From assembly GCA_037783545.1 (NCBI GenBank), contig JBBELK010000686.1, positions 62,001-126,000 of the forward strand: a stretch of DNA of 64,000 nt, read 5' to 3'. The first letter of the stretch is position 1. Every line of letters starts with the position of its first letter. This DNA comes from Henricia sp. BOLD:AAB3569 (lineage: Eukaryota > Echinodermata > Asteroidea > Spinulosida > Echinasteridae). This document shows, piece by piece, positions 21,201 to 36,200 of the stretch. Under the pieces are notes generated by a model that was given only the letters and a program-made list of their open reading frames with translations, made no database searches and was not told where the DNA came from. Both the position numbers and the translations under genes were made by a program.

Positions 21201-24200
21201 CTCTTTGGGGTACTCCTGAGTTGTGCGCATGCTCAGTCATTCGGACTGTCGTTAACGCACCGCAGTTTGGCTCGGCAATTTGGTCAAAGTGTGGTCCAAA
21301 CGTCGGCAAATTTGGAGGTCGAAAAATGTTCCGACGAACTTCAAATTTTGCATGCCCTAAACTCTCTATATTGCGCACTTGTCATAAAAAATTGACAGAC
21401 TTTCGCCGGGAAATGGCAGAGAAATTTCAAAGTTTAGAAAAAACTGGGTTGAGGCTTCCTGACTGCTCTCACGCAAACCGTGGCTGTCTGTACACACCTC
21501 TTTGGGGTACTCCTGAGTTGTGCGCATGCTCAGTCATTCGGACTGTCGTTAACGCACCGCAGTTTGGCTCGGCAATTTGGTCAAAGTGTGGTCCAAACGT
21601 CGGCAAATTTGGAGGTCGAAAAATGTTCCGACGAACTTCAAATTTTGCATGCCCTAAACTCTCTATATTGCGCACTTGTCATAAAAAATTGACAGACTTT
21701 CGCCGGGAAATGGCAGAGAAATTTCAAAGTTTAGAAAAAACTGGGTTGAGGCTTCCTGACTGCTCTCACGCAAACCGTGGCTGTCTGTACACACCTCTTT
21801 GGGGTACTCCTGAGTTGTGCGCATGCTCAGTCATTCGGACTGTCGTTAACGCACCGCAGTTTGGCTCGGCAATTTGGTCAAAGTGTGGTCCAAACGTCGG
21901 CAAATTTGGAGGTCGAAAAATGTTCCGACGAACTTCAAATTTTGCATGCCCTAAACTCTCTATATTGCGCACTTGTCATAAAAAATTGACAGACTTTCGC
22001 CGGGAAATGGCAGAGAAATTTCAAAGTTTAGAAAAAACTGGGTTGAGGCTTCCTGACTGCTCTCACGCAAACCGTGGCTGTCTGTACACACCTCTTTGGG
22101 GTACTCCTGAGTTGTGCGCATGCTCAGTCATTCGGACTGTCGTTAACGCACCGCAGTTTGGCTCGGCAATTTGGTCAAAGTGTGGTCCAAACGTCGGCAA
22201 ATTTGGAGGTCGAAAAATGTTCCGACGAACTTCAAATTTTGCATGCCCTAAACTCTCTATATTGCGCACTTGTCATAAAAAATTGACAGACTTTCGCCGG
22301 GAAATGGCAGAGAAATTTCAAAGTTTAGAAAAAACTGGGTTGAGGCTTCCTGACTGCTCTCACGCAAACCGTGGCTGTCTGTACACACCTCTTTGGGGTA
22401 CTCCTGAGTTGTGCGCATGCTCAGTCATTCGGACTGTCGTTAACGCACCGCAGTTTGGCTCGGCAATTTGGTCAAAGTGTGGTCCAAACGTCGGCAAATT
22501 TGGAGGTCGAAAAATGTTCCGACGAACTTCAAATTTTGCATGCCCTAAACTCTCTATATTGCGCACTTGTCATAAAAAATTGACAGACTTTCGCCGGGAA
22601 ATGGCAGAGAAATTTCAAAGTTTAGAAAAAACTGGGTTGAGGCTTCCTGACTGCTCTCACGCAAACCGTGGCTGTCTGTACACACCTCTTTGGGGTACTC
22701 CTGAGTTGTGCGCATGCTCAGTCATTCGGACTGTCGTTAACGCACCGCAGTTTGGCTCGGCAATTTGGTCAAAGTGTGGTCCAAACGTCGGCAAATTTGG
22801 AGGTCGAAAAATGTTCCGACGAACTTCAAATTTTGCATGCCCTAAACTCTCTATATTGCGCACTTGTCATAAAAAATTGACAGACTTTCGCCGGGAAATG
22901 GCAGAGAAATTTCAAAGTTTAGAAAAAACTGGGTTGAGGCTTCCTGACTGCTCTCACGCAAACCGTGGCTGTCTGTACACACCTCTTTGGGGTACTCCTG
23001 AGTTGTGCGCATGCTCAGTCATTCGGACTGTCGTTAACGCACCGCAGTTTGGCTCGGCAATTTGGTCAAAGTGTGGTCCAAACGTCGGCAAATTTGGAGG
23101 TCGAAAAATGTTCCGACGAACTTCAAATTTTGCATGCCCTAAACTCTCTATATTGCGCACTTGTCATAAAAAATTGACAGACTTTCGCCGGGAAATGGCA
23201 GAGAAATTTCAAAGTTTAGAAAAAACTGGGTTGAGGCTTCCTGACTGCTCTCACGCAAACCGTGGCTGTCTGTACACACCTCTTTGGGGTACTCCTGAGT
23301 TGTGCGCATGCTCAGTCATTCGGACTGTCGTTAACGCACCGCAGTTTGGCTCGGCAATTTGGTCAAAGTGTGGTCCAAACGTCGGCAAATTTGGAGGTCG
23401 AAAAATGTTCCGACGAACTTCAAATTTTGCATGCCCTAAACTCTCTATATTGCGCACTTGTCATAAAAAATTGACAGACTTTCGCCGGGAAATGGCAGAG
23501 AAATTTCAAAGTTTAGAAAAAACTGGGTTGAGGCTTCCTGACTGCTCTCACGCAAACCGTGGCTGTCTGTACACACCTCTTTGGGGTACTCCTGAGTTGT
23601 GCGCATGCTCAGTCATTCGGACTGTCGTTAACGCACCGCAGTTTGGCTCGGCAATTTGGTCAAAGTGTGGTCCAAACGTCGGCAAATTTGGAGGTCGAAA
23701 AATGTTCCGACGAACTTCAAATTTTGCATGCCCTAAACTCTCTATATTGCGCACTTGTCATAAAAAATTGACAGACTTTCGCCGGGAAATGGCAGAGAAA
23801 TTTCAAAGTTTAGAAAAAACTGGGTTGAGGCTTCCTGACTGCTCTCACGCAAACCGTGGCTGTCTGTACACACCTCTTTGGGGTACTCCTGAGTTGTGCG
23901 CATGCTCAGTCATTCGGACTGTCGTTAACGCACCGCAGTTTGGCTCGGCAATTTGGTCAAAGTGTGGTCCAAACGTCGGCAAATTTGGAGGTCGAAAAAT
24001 GTTCCGACGAACTTCAAATTTTGCATGCCCTAAACTCTCTATATTGCGCACTTGTCATAAAAAATTGACAGACTTTCGCCGGGAAATGGCAGAGAAATTT
24101 CAAAGTTTAGAAAAAACTGGGTTGAGGCTTCCTGACTGCTCTCACGCAAACCGTGGCTGTCTGTACACACCTCTTTGGGGTACTCCTGAGTTGTGCGCAT

Positions 24201-27200
24201 GCTCAGTCATTCGGACTGTCGTTAACGCACCGCAGTTTGGCTCGGCAATTTGGTCAAAGTGTGGTCCAAACGTCGGCAAATTTGGAGGTCGAAAAATGTT
24301 CCGACGAACTTCAAATTTTGCATGCCCTAAACTCTCTATATTGCGCACTTGTCATAAAAAATTGACAGACTTTCGCCGGGAAATGGCAGAGAAATTTCAA
24401 AGTTTAGAAAAAACTGGGTTGAGGCTTCCTGACTGCTCTCACGCAAACCGTGGCTGTCTGTACACACCTCTTTGGGGTACTCCTGAGTTGTGCGCATGCT
24501 CAGTCATTCGGACTGTCGTTAACGCACCGCAGTTTGGCTCGGCAATTTGGTCAAAGTGTGGTCCAAACGTCGGCAAATTTGGAGGTCGAAAAATGTTCCG
24601 ACGAACTTCAAATTTTGCATGCCCTAAACTCTCTATATTGCGCACTTGTCATAAAAAATTGACAGACTTTCGCCGGGAAATGGCAGAGAAATTTCAAAGT
24701 TTAGAAAAAACTGGGTTGAGGCTTCCTGACTGCTCTCACGCAAACCGTGGCTGTCTGTACACACCTCTTTGGGGTACTCCTGAGTTGTGCGCATGCTCAG
24801 TCATTCGGACTGTCGTTAACGCACCGCAGTTTGGCTCGGCAATTTGGTCAAAGTGTGGTCCAAACGTCGGCAAATTTGGAGGTCGAAAAATGTTCCGACG
24901 AACTTCAAATTTTGCATGCCCTAAACTCTCTATATTGCGCACTTGTCATAAAAAATTGACAGACTTTCGCCGGGAAATGGCAGAGAAATTTCAAAGTTTA
25001 GAAAAAACTGGGTTGAGGCTTCCTGACTGCTCTCACGCAAACCGTGGCTGTCTGTACACACCTCTTTGGGGTACTCCTGAGTTGTGCGCATGCTCAGTCA
25101 TTCGGACTGTCGTTAACGCACCGCAGTTTGGCTCGGCAATTTGGTCAAAGTGTGGTCCAAACGTCGGCAAATTTGGAGGTCGAAAAATGTTCCGACGAAC
25201 TTCAAATTTTGCATGCCCTAAACTCTCTATATTGCGCACTTGTCATAAAAAATTGACAGACTTTCGCCGGGAAATGGCAGAGAAATTTCAAAGTTTAGAA
25301 AAAACTGGGTTGAGGCTTCCTGACTGCTCTCACGCAAACCGTGGCTGTCTGTACACACCTCTTTGGGGTACTCCTGAGTTGTGCGCATGCTCAGTCATTC
25401 GGACTGTCGTTAACGCACCGCAGTTTGGCTCGGCAATTTGGTCAAAGTGTGGTCCAAACGTCGGCAAATTTGGAGGTCGAAAAATGTTCCGACGAACTTC
25501 AAATTTTGCATGCCCTAAACTCTCTATATTGCGCACTTGTCATAAAAAATTGACAGACTTTCGCCGGGAAATGGCAGAGAAATTTCAAAGTTTAGAAAAA
25601 ACTGGGTTGAGGCTTCCTGACTGCTCTCACGCAAACCGTGGCTGTCTGTACACACCTCTTTGGGGTACTCCTGAGTTGTGCGCATGCTCAGTCATTCGGA
25701 CTGTCGTTAACGCACCGCAGTTTGGCTCGGCAATTTGGTCAAAGTGTGGTCCAAACGTCGGCAAATTTGGAGGTCGAAAAATGTTCCGACGAACTTCAAA
25801 TTTTGCATGCCCTAAACTCTCTATATTGCGCACTTGTCATAAAAAATTGACAGACTTTCGCCGGGAAATGGCAGAGAAATTTCAAAGTTTAGAAAAAACT
25901 GGGTTGAGGCTTCCTGACTGCTCTCACGCAAACCGTGGCTGTCTGTACACACCTCTTTGGGGTACTCCTGAGTTGTGCGCATGCTCAGTCATTCGGACTG
26001 TCGTTAACGCACCGCAGTTTGGCTCGGCAATTTGGTCAAAGTGTGGTCCAAACGTCGGCAAATTTGGAGGTCGAAAAATGTTCCGACGAACTTCAAATTT
26101 TGCATGCCCTAAACTCTCTATATTGCGCACTTGTCATAAAAAATTGACAGACTTTCGCCGGGAAATGGCAGAGAAATTTCAAAGTTTAGAAAAAACTGGG
26201 TTGAGGCTTCCTGACTGCTCTCACGCAAACCGTGGCTGTCTGTACACACCTCTTTGGGGTACTCCTGAGTTGTGCGCATGCTCAGTCATTCGGACTGTCG
26301 TTAACGCACCGCAGTTTGGCTCGGCAATTTGGTCAAAGTGTGGTCCAAACGTCGGCAAATTTGGAGGTCGAAAAATGTTCCGACGAACTTCAAATTTTGC
26401 ATGCCCTAAACTCTCTATATTGCGCACTTGTCATAAAAAATTGACAGACTTTCGCCGGGAAATGGCAGAGAAATTTCAAAGTTTAGAAAAAACTGGGTTG
26501 AGGCTTCCTGACTGCTCTCACGCAAACCGTGGCTGTCTGTACACACCTCTTTGGGGTACTCCTGAGTTGTGCGCATGCTCAGTCATTCGGACTGTCGTTA
26601 ACGCACCGCAGTTTGGCTCGGCAATTTGGTCAAAGTGTGGTCCAAACGTCGGCAAATTTGGAGGTCGAAAAATGTTCCGACGAACTTCAAATTTTGCATG
26701 CCCTAAACTCTCTATATTGCGCACTTGTCATAAAAAATTGACAGACTTTCGCCGGGAAATGGCAGAGAAATTTCAAAGTTTAGAAAAAACTGGGTTGAGG
26801 CTTCCTGACTGCTCTCACGCAAACCGTGGCTGTCTGTACACACCTCTTTGGGGTACTCCTGAGTTGTGCGCATGCTCAGTCATTCGGACTGTCGTTAACG
26901 CACCGCAGTTTGGCTCGGCAATTTGGTCAAAGTGTGGTCCAAACGTCGGCAAATTTGGAGGTCGAAAAATGTTCCGACGAACTTCAAATTTTGCATGCCC
27001 TAAACTCTCTATATTGCGCACTTGTCATAAAAAATTGACAGACTTTCGCCGGGAAATGGCAGAGAAATTTCAAAGTTTAGAAAAAACTGGGTTGAGGCTT
27101 CCTGACTGCTCTCACGCAAACCGTGGCTGTCTGTACACACCTCTTTGGGGTACTCCTGAGTTGTGCGCATGCTCAGTCATTCGGACTGTCGTTAACGCAC

Positions 27201-30200
27201 CGCAGTTTGGCTCGGCAATTTGGTCAAAGTGTGGTCCAAACGTCGGCAAATTTGGAGGTCGAAAAATGTTCCGACGAACTTCAAATTTTGCATGCCCTAA
27301 ACTCTCTATATTGCGCACTTGTCATAAAAAATTGACAGACTTTCGCCGGGAAATGGCAGAGAAATTTCAAAGTTTAGAAAAAACTGGGTTGAGGCTTCCT
27401 GACTGCTCTCACGCAAACCGTGGCTGTCTGTACACACCTCTTTGGGGTACTCCTGAGTTGTGCGCATGCTCAGTCATTCGGACTGTCGTTAACGCACCGC
27501 AGTTTGGCTCGGCAATTTGGTCAAAGTGTGGTCCAAACGTCGGCAAATTTGGAGGTCGAAAAATGTTCCGACGAACTTCAAATTTTGCATGCCCTAAACT
27601 CTCTATATTGCGCACTTGTCATAAAAAATTGACAGACTTTCGCCGGGAAATGGCAGAGAAATTTCAAAGTTTAGAAAAAACTGGGTTGAGGCTTCCTGAC
27701 TGCTCTCACGCAAACCGTGGCTGTCTGTACACACCTCTTTGGGGTACTCCTGAGTTGTGCGCATGCTCAGTCATTCGGACTGTCGTTAACGCACCGCAGT
27801 TTGGCTCGGCAATTTGGTCAAAGTGTGGTCCAAACGTCGGCAAATTTGGAGGTCGAAAAATGTTCCGACGAACTTCAAATTTTGCATGCCCTAAACTCTC
27901 TATATTGCGCACTTGTCATAAAAAATTGACAGACTTTCGCCGGGAAATGGCAGAGAAATTTCAAAGTTTAGAAAAAACTGGGTTGAGGCTTCCTGACTGC
28001 TCTCACGCAAACCGTGGCTGTCTGTACACACCTCTTTGGGGTACTCCTGAGTTGTGCGCATGCTCAGTCATTCGGACTGTCGTTAACGCACCGCAGTTTG
28101 GCTCGGCAATTTGGTCAAAGTGTGGTCCAAACGTCGGCAAATTTGGAGGTCGAAAAATGTTCCGACGAACTTCAAATTTTGCATGCCCTAAACTCTCTAT
28201 ATTGCGCACTTGTCATAAAAAATTGACAGACTTTCGCCGGGAAATGGCAGAGAAATTTCAAAGTTTAGAAAAAACTGGGTTGAGGCTTCCTGACTGCTCT
28301 CACGCAAACCGTGGCTGTCTGTACACACCTCTTTGGGGTACTCCTGAGTTGTGCGCATGCTCAGTCATTCGGACTGTCGTTAACGCACCGCAGTTTGGCT
28401 CGGCAATTTGGTCAAAGTGTGGTCCAAACGTCGGCAAATTTGGAGGTCGAAAAATGTTCCGACGAACTTCAAATTTTGCATGCCCTAAACTCTCTATATT
28501 GCGCACTTGTCATAAAAAATTGACAGACTTTCGCCGGGAAATGGCAGAGAAATTTCAAAGTTTAGAAAAAACTGGGTTGAGGCTTCCTGACTGCTCTCAC
28601 GCAAACCGTGGCTGTCTGTACACACCTCTTTGGGGTACTCCTGAGTTGTGCGCATGCTCAGTCATTCGGACTGTCGTTAACGCACCGCAGTTTGGCTCGG
28701 CAATTTGGTCAAAGTGTGGTCCAAACGTCGGCAAATTTGGAGGTCGAAAAATGTTCCGACGAACTTCAAATTTTGCATGCCCTAAACTCTCTATATTGCG
28801 CACTTGTCATAAAAAATTGACAGACTTTCGCCGGGAAATGGCAGAGAAATTTCAAAGTTTAGAAAAAACTGGGTTGAGGCTTCCTGACTGCTCTCACGCA
28901 AACCGTGGCTGTCTGTACACACCTCTTTGGGGTACTCCTGAGTTGTGCGCATGCTCAGTCATTCGGACTGTCGTTAACGCACCGCAGTTTGGCTCGGCAA
29001 TTTGGTCAAAGTGTGGTCCAAACGTCGGCAAATTTGGAGGTCGAAAAATGTTCCGACGAACTTCAAATTTTGCATGCCCTAAACTCTCTATATTGCGCAC
29101 TTGTCATAAAAAATTGACAGACTTTCGCCGGGAAATGGCAGAGAAATTTCAAAGTTTAGAAAAAACTGGGTTGAGGCTTCCTGACTGCTCTCACGCAAAC
29201 CGTGGCTGTCTGTACACACCTCTTTGGGGTACTCCTGAGTTGTGCGCATGCTCAGTCATTCGGACTGTCGTTAACGCACCGCAGTTTGGCTCGGCAATTT
29301 GGTCAAAGTGTGGTCCAAACGTCGGCAAATTTGGAGGTCGAAAAATGTTCCGACGAACTTCAAATTTTGCATGCCCTAAACTCTCTATATTGCGCACTTG
29401 TCATAAAAAATTGACAGACTTTCGCCGGGAAATGGCAGAGAAATTTCAAAGTTTAGAAAAAACTGGGTTGAGGCTTCCTGACTGCTCTCACGCAAACCGT
29501 GGCTGTCTGTACACACCTCTTTGGGGTACTCCTGAGTTGTGCGCATGCTCAGTCATTCGGACTGTCGTTAACGCACCGCAGTTTGGCTCGGCAATTTGGT
29601 CAAAGTGTGGTCCAAACGTCGGCAAATTTGGAGGTCGAAAAATGTTCCGACGAACTTCAAATTTTGCATGCCCTAAACTCTCTATATTGCGCACTTGTCA
29701 TAAAAAATTGACAGACTTTCGCCGGGAAATGGCAGAGAAATTTCAAAGTTTAGAAAAAACTGGGTTGAGGCTTCCTGACTGCTCTCACGCAAACCGTGGC
29801 TGTCTGTACACACCTCTTTGGGGTACTCCTGAGTTGTGCGCATGCTCAGTCATTCGGACTGTCGTTAACGCACCGCAGTTTGGCTCGGCAATTTGGTCAA
29901 AGTGTGGTCCAAACGTCGGCAAATTTGGAGGTCGAAAAATGTTCCGACGAACTTCAAATTTTGCATGCCCTAAACTCTCTATATTGCGCACTTGTCATAA
30001 AAAATTGACAGACTTTCGCCGGGAAATGGCAGAGAAATTTCAAAGTTTAGAAAAAACTGGGTTGAGGCTTCCTGACTGCTCTCACGCAAACCGTGGCTGT
30101 CTGTACACACCTCTTTGGGGTACTCCTGAGTTGTGCGCATGCTCAGTCATTCGGACTGTCGTTAACGCACCGCAGTTTGGCTCGGCAATTTGGTCAAAGT

Positions 30201-33200
30201 GTGGTCCAAACGTCGGCAAATTTGGAGGTCGAAAAATGTTCCGACGAACTTCAAATTTTGCATGCCCTAAACTCTCTATATTGCGCACTTGTCATAAAAA
30301 ATTGACAGACTTTCGCCGGGAAATGGCAGAGAAATTTCAAAGTTTAGAAAAAACTGGGTTGAGGCTTCCTGACTGCTCTCACGCAAACCGTGGCTGTCTG
30401 TACACACCTCTTTGGGGTACTCCTGAGTTGTGCGCATGCTCAGTCATTCGGACTGTCGTTAACGCACCGCAGTTTGGCGGCAATTTGGTCAAAGTGTGGT
30501 CCAAACGTCGGCAAATTTGGAGGTCGAAAAATGTTCCGACGAACTTCAAATTTTGCATGCCCTAAACTCTCTATATTGCGCACTTGTCATAAAAAATTGA
30601 CAGACTTTCGCCGGGAAATGGCAGAGAAATTTCAAAGTTTAGAAAAAACTGGGTTGAGGCTTCCTGACTGCTCTCACGCAAACCGTGGCTGTCTGTACAC
30701 ACCTCTTTGGGGTACTCCTGAGTTGTGCGCATGCTCAGTCATTCGGACTGTCGTTAACGCACCGCAGTTTGGCTCGGCAATTTGGTCAAAGTGTGGTCCA
30801 AACGTCGGCAAATTTGGAGGTCGAAAAATGTTCCGACGAACTTCAAATTTTGCATGCCCTAAACTCTCTATATTGCGCACTTGTCATAAAAAATTGACAG
30901 ACTTTCGCCGGGAAATGGCAGAGAAATTTCAAAGTTTAGAAAAAACTGGGTTGAGGCTTCCTGACTGCTCTCACGCAAACCGTGGCTGTCTGTACACACC
31001 TCTTTGGGGTACTCCTGAGTTGTGCGCATGCTCAGTCATTCGGACTGTCGTTAACGCACCGCAGTTTGGCTCGGCAATTTGGTCAAAGTGTGGTCCAAAC
31101 GTCGGCAAATTTGGAGGTCGAAAAATGTTCCGACGAACTTCAAATTTTGCATGCCCTAAACTCTCTATATTGCGCACTTGTCATAAAAAATTGACAGACT
31201 TTCGCCGGGAAATGGCAGAGAAATTTCAAAGTTTAGAAAAAACTGGGTTGAGGCTTCCTGACTGCTCTCACGCAAACCGTGGCTGTCTGTACACACCTCT
31301 TTGGGGTACTCCTGAGTTGTGCGCATGCTCAGTCATTCGGACTGTCGTTAACGCACCGCAGTTTGGCTCGGCAATTTGGTCAAAGTGTGGTCCAAACGTC
31401 GGCAAATTTGGAGGTCGAAAAATGTTCCGACGAACTTCAAATTTTGCATGCCCTAAACTCTCTATATTGCGCACTTGTCATAAAAAATTGACAGACTTTC
31501 GCCGGGAAATGGCAGAGAAATTTCAAAGTTTAGAAAAAAACTGGGTTGAGGCTTCCTGACTGCTCTCACGCAAACCGTGGCTGTCTGTACACACCTCTTT
31601 GGGGTACTCCTGAGTTGTGCGCATGCTCAGTCATTCGGACTGTCGTTAACGCACCGCAGTTTGGCTCGGCAATTTGGTCAAAGTGTGGTCCAAACGTCGG
31701 CAAATTTGGAGGTCGAAAAATGTTCCGACGAACTTCAAATTTTGCATGCCCTAAACTCTCTATATTGCGCACTTGTCATAAAAAATTGACAGACTTTCGC
31801 CGGGAAATGGCAGAGAAATTTCAAAGTTTAGAAAAAACTGGGTTGAGGCTTCCTGACTGCTCTCACGCAAACCGTGGCTGTCTGTACACACCTCTTTGGG
31901 GTACTCCTGAGTTGTGCGCATGCTCAGTCATTCGGACTGTCGTTAACGCACCGCAGTTTGGCTCGGCAATTTGGTCAAAGTGTGGTCCAAACGTCGGCAA
32001 ATTTGGAGGTCGAAAAATGTTCCGACGAACTTCAAATTTTGCATGCCCTAAACTCTCTATATTGCGCACTTGTCATAAAAAATTGACAGACTTTCGCCGG
32101 GAAATGGCAGAGAAATTTCAAAGTTTAGAAAAAACTGGGTTGAGGCTTCCTGACTGCTCTCACGCAAACCGTGGCTGTCTGTACACACCTCTTTGGGGTA
32201 CTCCTGAGTTGTGCGCATGCTCAGTCATTCGGACTGTCGTTAACGCACCGCAGTTTGGCTCGGCAATTTGGTCAAAGTGTGGTCCAAACGTCGGCAAATT
32301 TGGAGGTCGAAAAATGTTCCGACGAACTTCAAATTTTGCATGCCCTAAACTCTCTATATTGCGCACTTGTCATAAAAAATTGACAGACTTTCGCCGGGAA
32401 ATGGCAGAGAAATTTCAAAGTTTAGAAAAAACTGGGTTGAGGCTTCCTGACTGCTCTCACGCAAACCGTGGCTGTCTGTACACACCTCTTTGGGGTACTC
32501 CTGAGTTGTGCGCATGCTCAGTCATTCGGACTGTCGTTAACGCACCGCAGTTTGGCTCGGCAATTTGGTCAAAGTGTGGTCCAAACGTCGGCAAATTTGG
32601 AGGTCGAAAAATGTTCCGACGAACTTCAAATTTTGCATGCCCTAAACTCTCTATATTGCGCACTTGTCATAAAAAATTGACAGACTTTCGCCGGGAAATG
32701 GCAGAGAAATTTCAAAGTTTAGAAAAAACTGGGTTGAGGCTTCCTGACTGCTCTCACGCAAACCGTGGCTGTCTGTACACACCTCTTTGGGGTACTCCTG
32801 AGTTGTGCGCATGCTCAGTCATTCGGACTGTCGTTAACGCACCGCAGTTTGGCTCGGCAATTTGGTCAAAGTGTGGTCCAAACGTCGGCAAATTTGGAGG
32901 TCGAAAAATGTTCCGACGAACTTCAAATTTTGCATGCCCTAAACTCTCTATATTGCGCACTTGTCATAAAAAATTGACAGACTTTCGCCGGGAAATGGCA
33001 GAGAAATTTCAAAGTTTAGAAAAAACTGGGTTGAGGCTTCCTGACTGCTCTCACGCAAACCGTGGCTGTCTGTACACACCTCTTTGGGGTACTCCTGAGT
33101 TGTGCGCATGCTCAGTCATTCGGACTGTCGTTAACGCACCGCAGTTTGGCTCGGCAATTTGGTCAAAGTGTGGTCCAAACGTCGGCAAATTTGGAGGTCG

Positions 33201-36200
33201 AAAAATGTTCCGACGAACTTCAAATTTTGCATGCCCTAAACTCTCTATATTGCGCACTTGTCATAAAAAATTGACAGACTTTCGCCGGGAAATGGCAGAG
33301 AAATTTCAAAGTTTAGAAAAAACTGGGTTGAGGCTTCCTGACTGCTCTCACGCAAACCGTGGCTGTCTGTACACACCTCTTTGGGGTACTCCTGAGTTGT
33401 GCGCATGCTCAGTCATTCGGACTGTCGTTAACGCACCGCAGTTTGGCTCGGCAATTTGGTCAAAGTGTGGTCCAAACGTCGGCAAATTTGGAGGTCGAAA
33501 AATGTTCCGACGAACTTCAAATTTTGCATGCCCTAAACTCTCTATATTGCGCACTTGTCATAAAAAATTGACAGACTTTCGCCGGGAAATGGCAGAGAAA
33601 TTTCAAAGTTTAGAAAAAACTGGGTTGAGGCTTCCTGACTGCTCTCACGCAAACCGTGGCTGTCTGTACACACCTCTTTGGGGTACTCCTGAGTTGTGCG
33701 CATGCTCAGTCATTCGGACTGTCGTTAACGCACCGCAGTTTGGCTCGGCAATTTGGTCAAAGTGTGGTCCAAACGTCGGCAAATTTGGAGGTCGAAAAAT
33801 GTTCCGACGAACTTCAAATTTTGCATGCCCTAAACTCTCTATATTGCGCACTTGTCATAAAAAATTGACAGACTTTCGCCGGGAAATGGCAGAGAAATTT
33901 CAAAGTTTAGAAAAAACTGGGTTGAGGCTTCCTGACTGCTCTCACGCAAACCGTGGCTGTCTGTACACACCTCTTTGGGGTACTCCTGAGTTGTGCGCAT
34001 GCTCAGTCATTCGGACTGTCGTTAACGCACCGCAGTTTGGCTCGGCAATTTGGTCAAAGTGTGGTCCAAACGTCGGCAAATTTGGAGGTCGAAAAATGTT
34101 CCGACGAACTTCAAATTTTGCATGCCCTAAACTCTCTATATTGCGCACTTGTCATAAAAAATTGACAGACTTTCGCCGGGAAATGGCAGAGAAATTTCAA
34201 AGTTTAGAAAAAACTGGGTTGAGGCTTCCTGACTGCTCTCACGCAAACCGTGGCTGTCTGTACACACCTCTTTGGGGTACTCCTGAGTTGTGCGCATGCT
34301 CAGTCATTCGGACTGTCGTTAACGCACCGCAGTTTGGCTCGGCAATTTGGTCAAAGTGTGGTCCAAACGTCGGCAAATTTGGAGGTCGAAAAATGTTCCG
34401 ACGAACTTCAAATTTTGCATGCCCTAAACTCTCTATATTGCGCACTTGTCATAAAAAATTGACAGACTTTCGCCGGGAAATGGCAGAGAAATTTCAAAGT
34501 TTAGAAAAAACTGGGTTGAGGCTTCCTGACTGCTCTCACGCAAACCGTGGCTGTCTGTACACACCTCTTTGGGGTACTCCTGAGTTGTGCGCATGCTCAG
34601 TCATTCGGACTGTCGTTAACGCACCGCAGTTTGGCTCGGCAATTTGGTCAAAGTGTGGTCCAAACGTCGGCAAATTTGGAGGTCGAAAAATGTTCCGACG
34701 AACTTCAAATTTTGCATGCCCTAAACTCTCTATATTGCGCACTTGTCATAAAAAATTGACAGACTTTCGCCGGGAAATGGCAGAGAAATTTCAAAGTTTA
34801 GAAAAAACTGGGTTGAGGCTTCCTGACTGCTCTCACGCAAACCGTGGCTGTCTGTACACACCTCTTTGGGGTACTCCTGAGTTGTGCGCATGCTCAGTCA
34901 TTCGGACTGTCGTTAACGCACCGCAGTTTGGCTCGGCAATTTGGTCAAAGTGTGGTCCAAACGTCGGCAAATTTGGAGGTCGAAAAATGTTCCGACGAAC
35001 TTCAAATTTTGCATGCCCTAAACTCTCTATATTGCGCACTTGTCATAAAAAATTGACAGACTTTCGCCGGGAAATGGCAGAGAAATTTCAAAGTTTAGAA
35101 AAAACTGGGTTGAGGCTTCCTGACTGCTCTCACGCAAACCGTGGCTGTCTGTACACACCTCTTTGGGGTACTCCTGAGTTGTGCGCATGCTCAGTCATTC
35201 GGACTGTCGTTAACGCACCGCAGTTTGGCTCGGCAATTTGGTCAAAGTGTGGTCCAAACGTCGGCAAATTTGGAGGTCGAAAAATGTTCCGACGAACTTC
35301 AAATTTTGCATGCCCTAAACTCTCTATATTGCGCACTTGTCATAAAAAATTGACAGACTTTCGCCGGGAAATGGCAGAGAAATTTCAAAGTTTAGAAAAA
35401 ACTGGGTTGAGGCTTCCTGACTGCTCTCACGCAAACCGTGGCTGTCTGTACACACCTCTTTGGGGTACTCCTGAGTTGTGCGCATGCTCAGTCATTCGGA
35501 CTGTCGTTAACGCACCGCAGTTTGGCTCGGCAATTTGGTCAAAGTGTGGTCCAAACGTCGGCAAATTTGGAGGTCGAAAAATGTTCCGACGAACTTCAAA
35601 TTTTGCATGCCCTAAACTCTCTATATTGCGCACTTGTCATAAAAAATTGACAGACTTTCGCCGGGAAATGGCAGAGAAATTTCAAAGTTTAGAAAAAACT
35701 GGGTTGAGGCTTCCTGACTGCTCTCACGCAAACCGTGGCTGTCTGTACACACCTCTTTGGGGTACTCCTGAGTTGTGCGCATGCTCAGTCATTCGGACTG
35801 TCGTTAACGCACCGCAGTTTGGCTCGGCAATTTGGTCAAAGTGTGGTCCAAACGTCGGCAAATTTGGAGGTCGAAAAATGTTCCGACGAACTTCAAATTT
35901 TGCATGCCCTAAACTCTCTATATTGCGCACTTGTCATAAAAAATTGACAGACTTTCGCCGGGAAATGGCAGAGAAATTTCAAAGTTTAGAAAAAACTGGG
36001 TTGAGGCTTCCTGACTGCTCTCACGCAAACCGTGGCTGTCTGTACACACCTCTTTGGGGTACTCCTGAGTTGTGCGCATGCTCAGTCATTCGGACTGTCG
36101 TTAACGCACCGCAGTTTGGCTCGGCAATTTGGTCAAAGTGTGGTCCAAACGTCGGCAAATTTGGAGGTCGAAAAATGTTCCGACGAACTTCAAATTTTGC

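Noticed and set aside
18212..30565. A 4117-codon open reading frame, and the similar 4588-codon frame at 31546-45312, as giant protein genes
   Set aside because: They consist of identical 99-codon satellite units, have no distinct N- or C-terminal region, start and end only where an indel shifts frame, and their repeat matches no protein family I recognise. Variable copies elsewhere tolerate stops and frameshifts.
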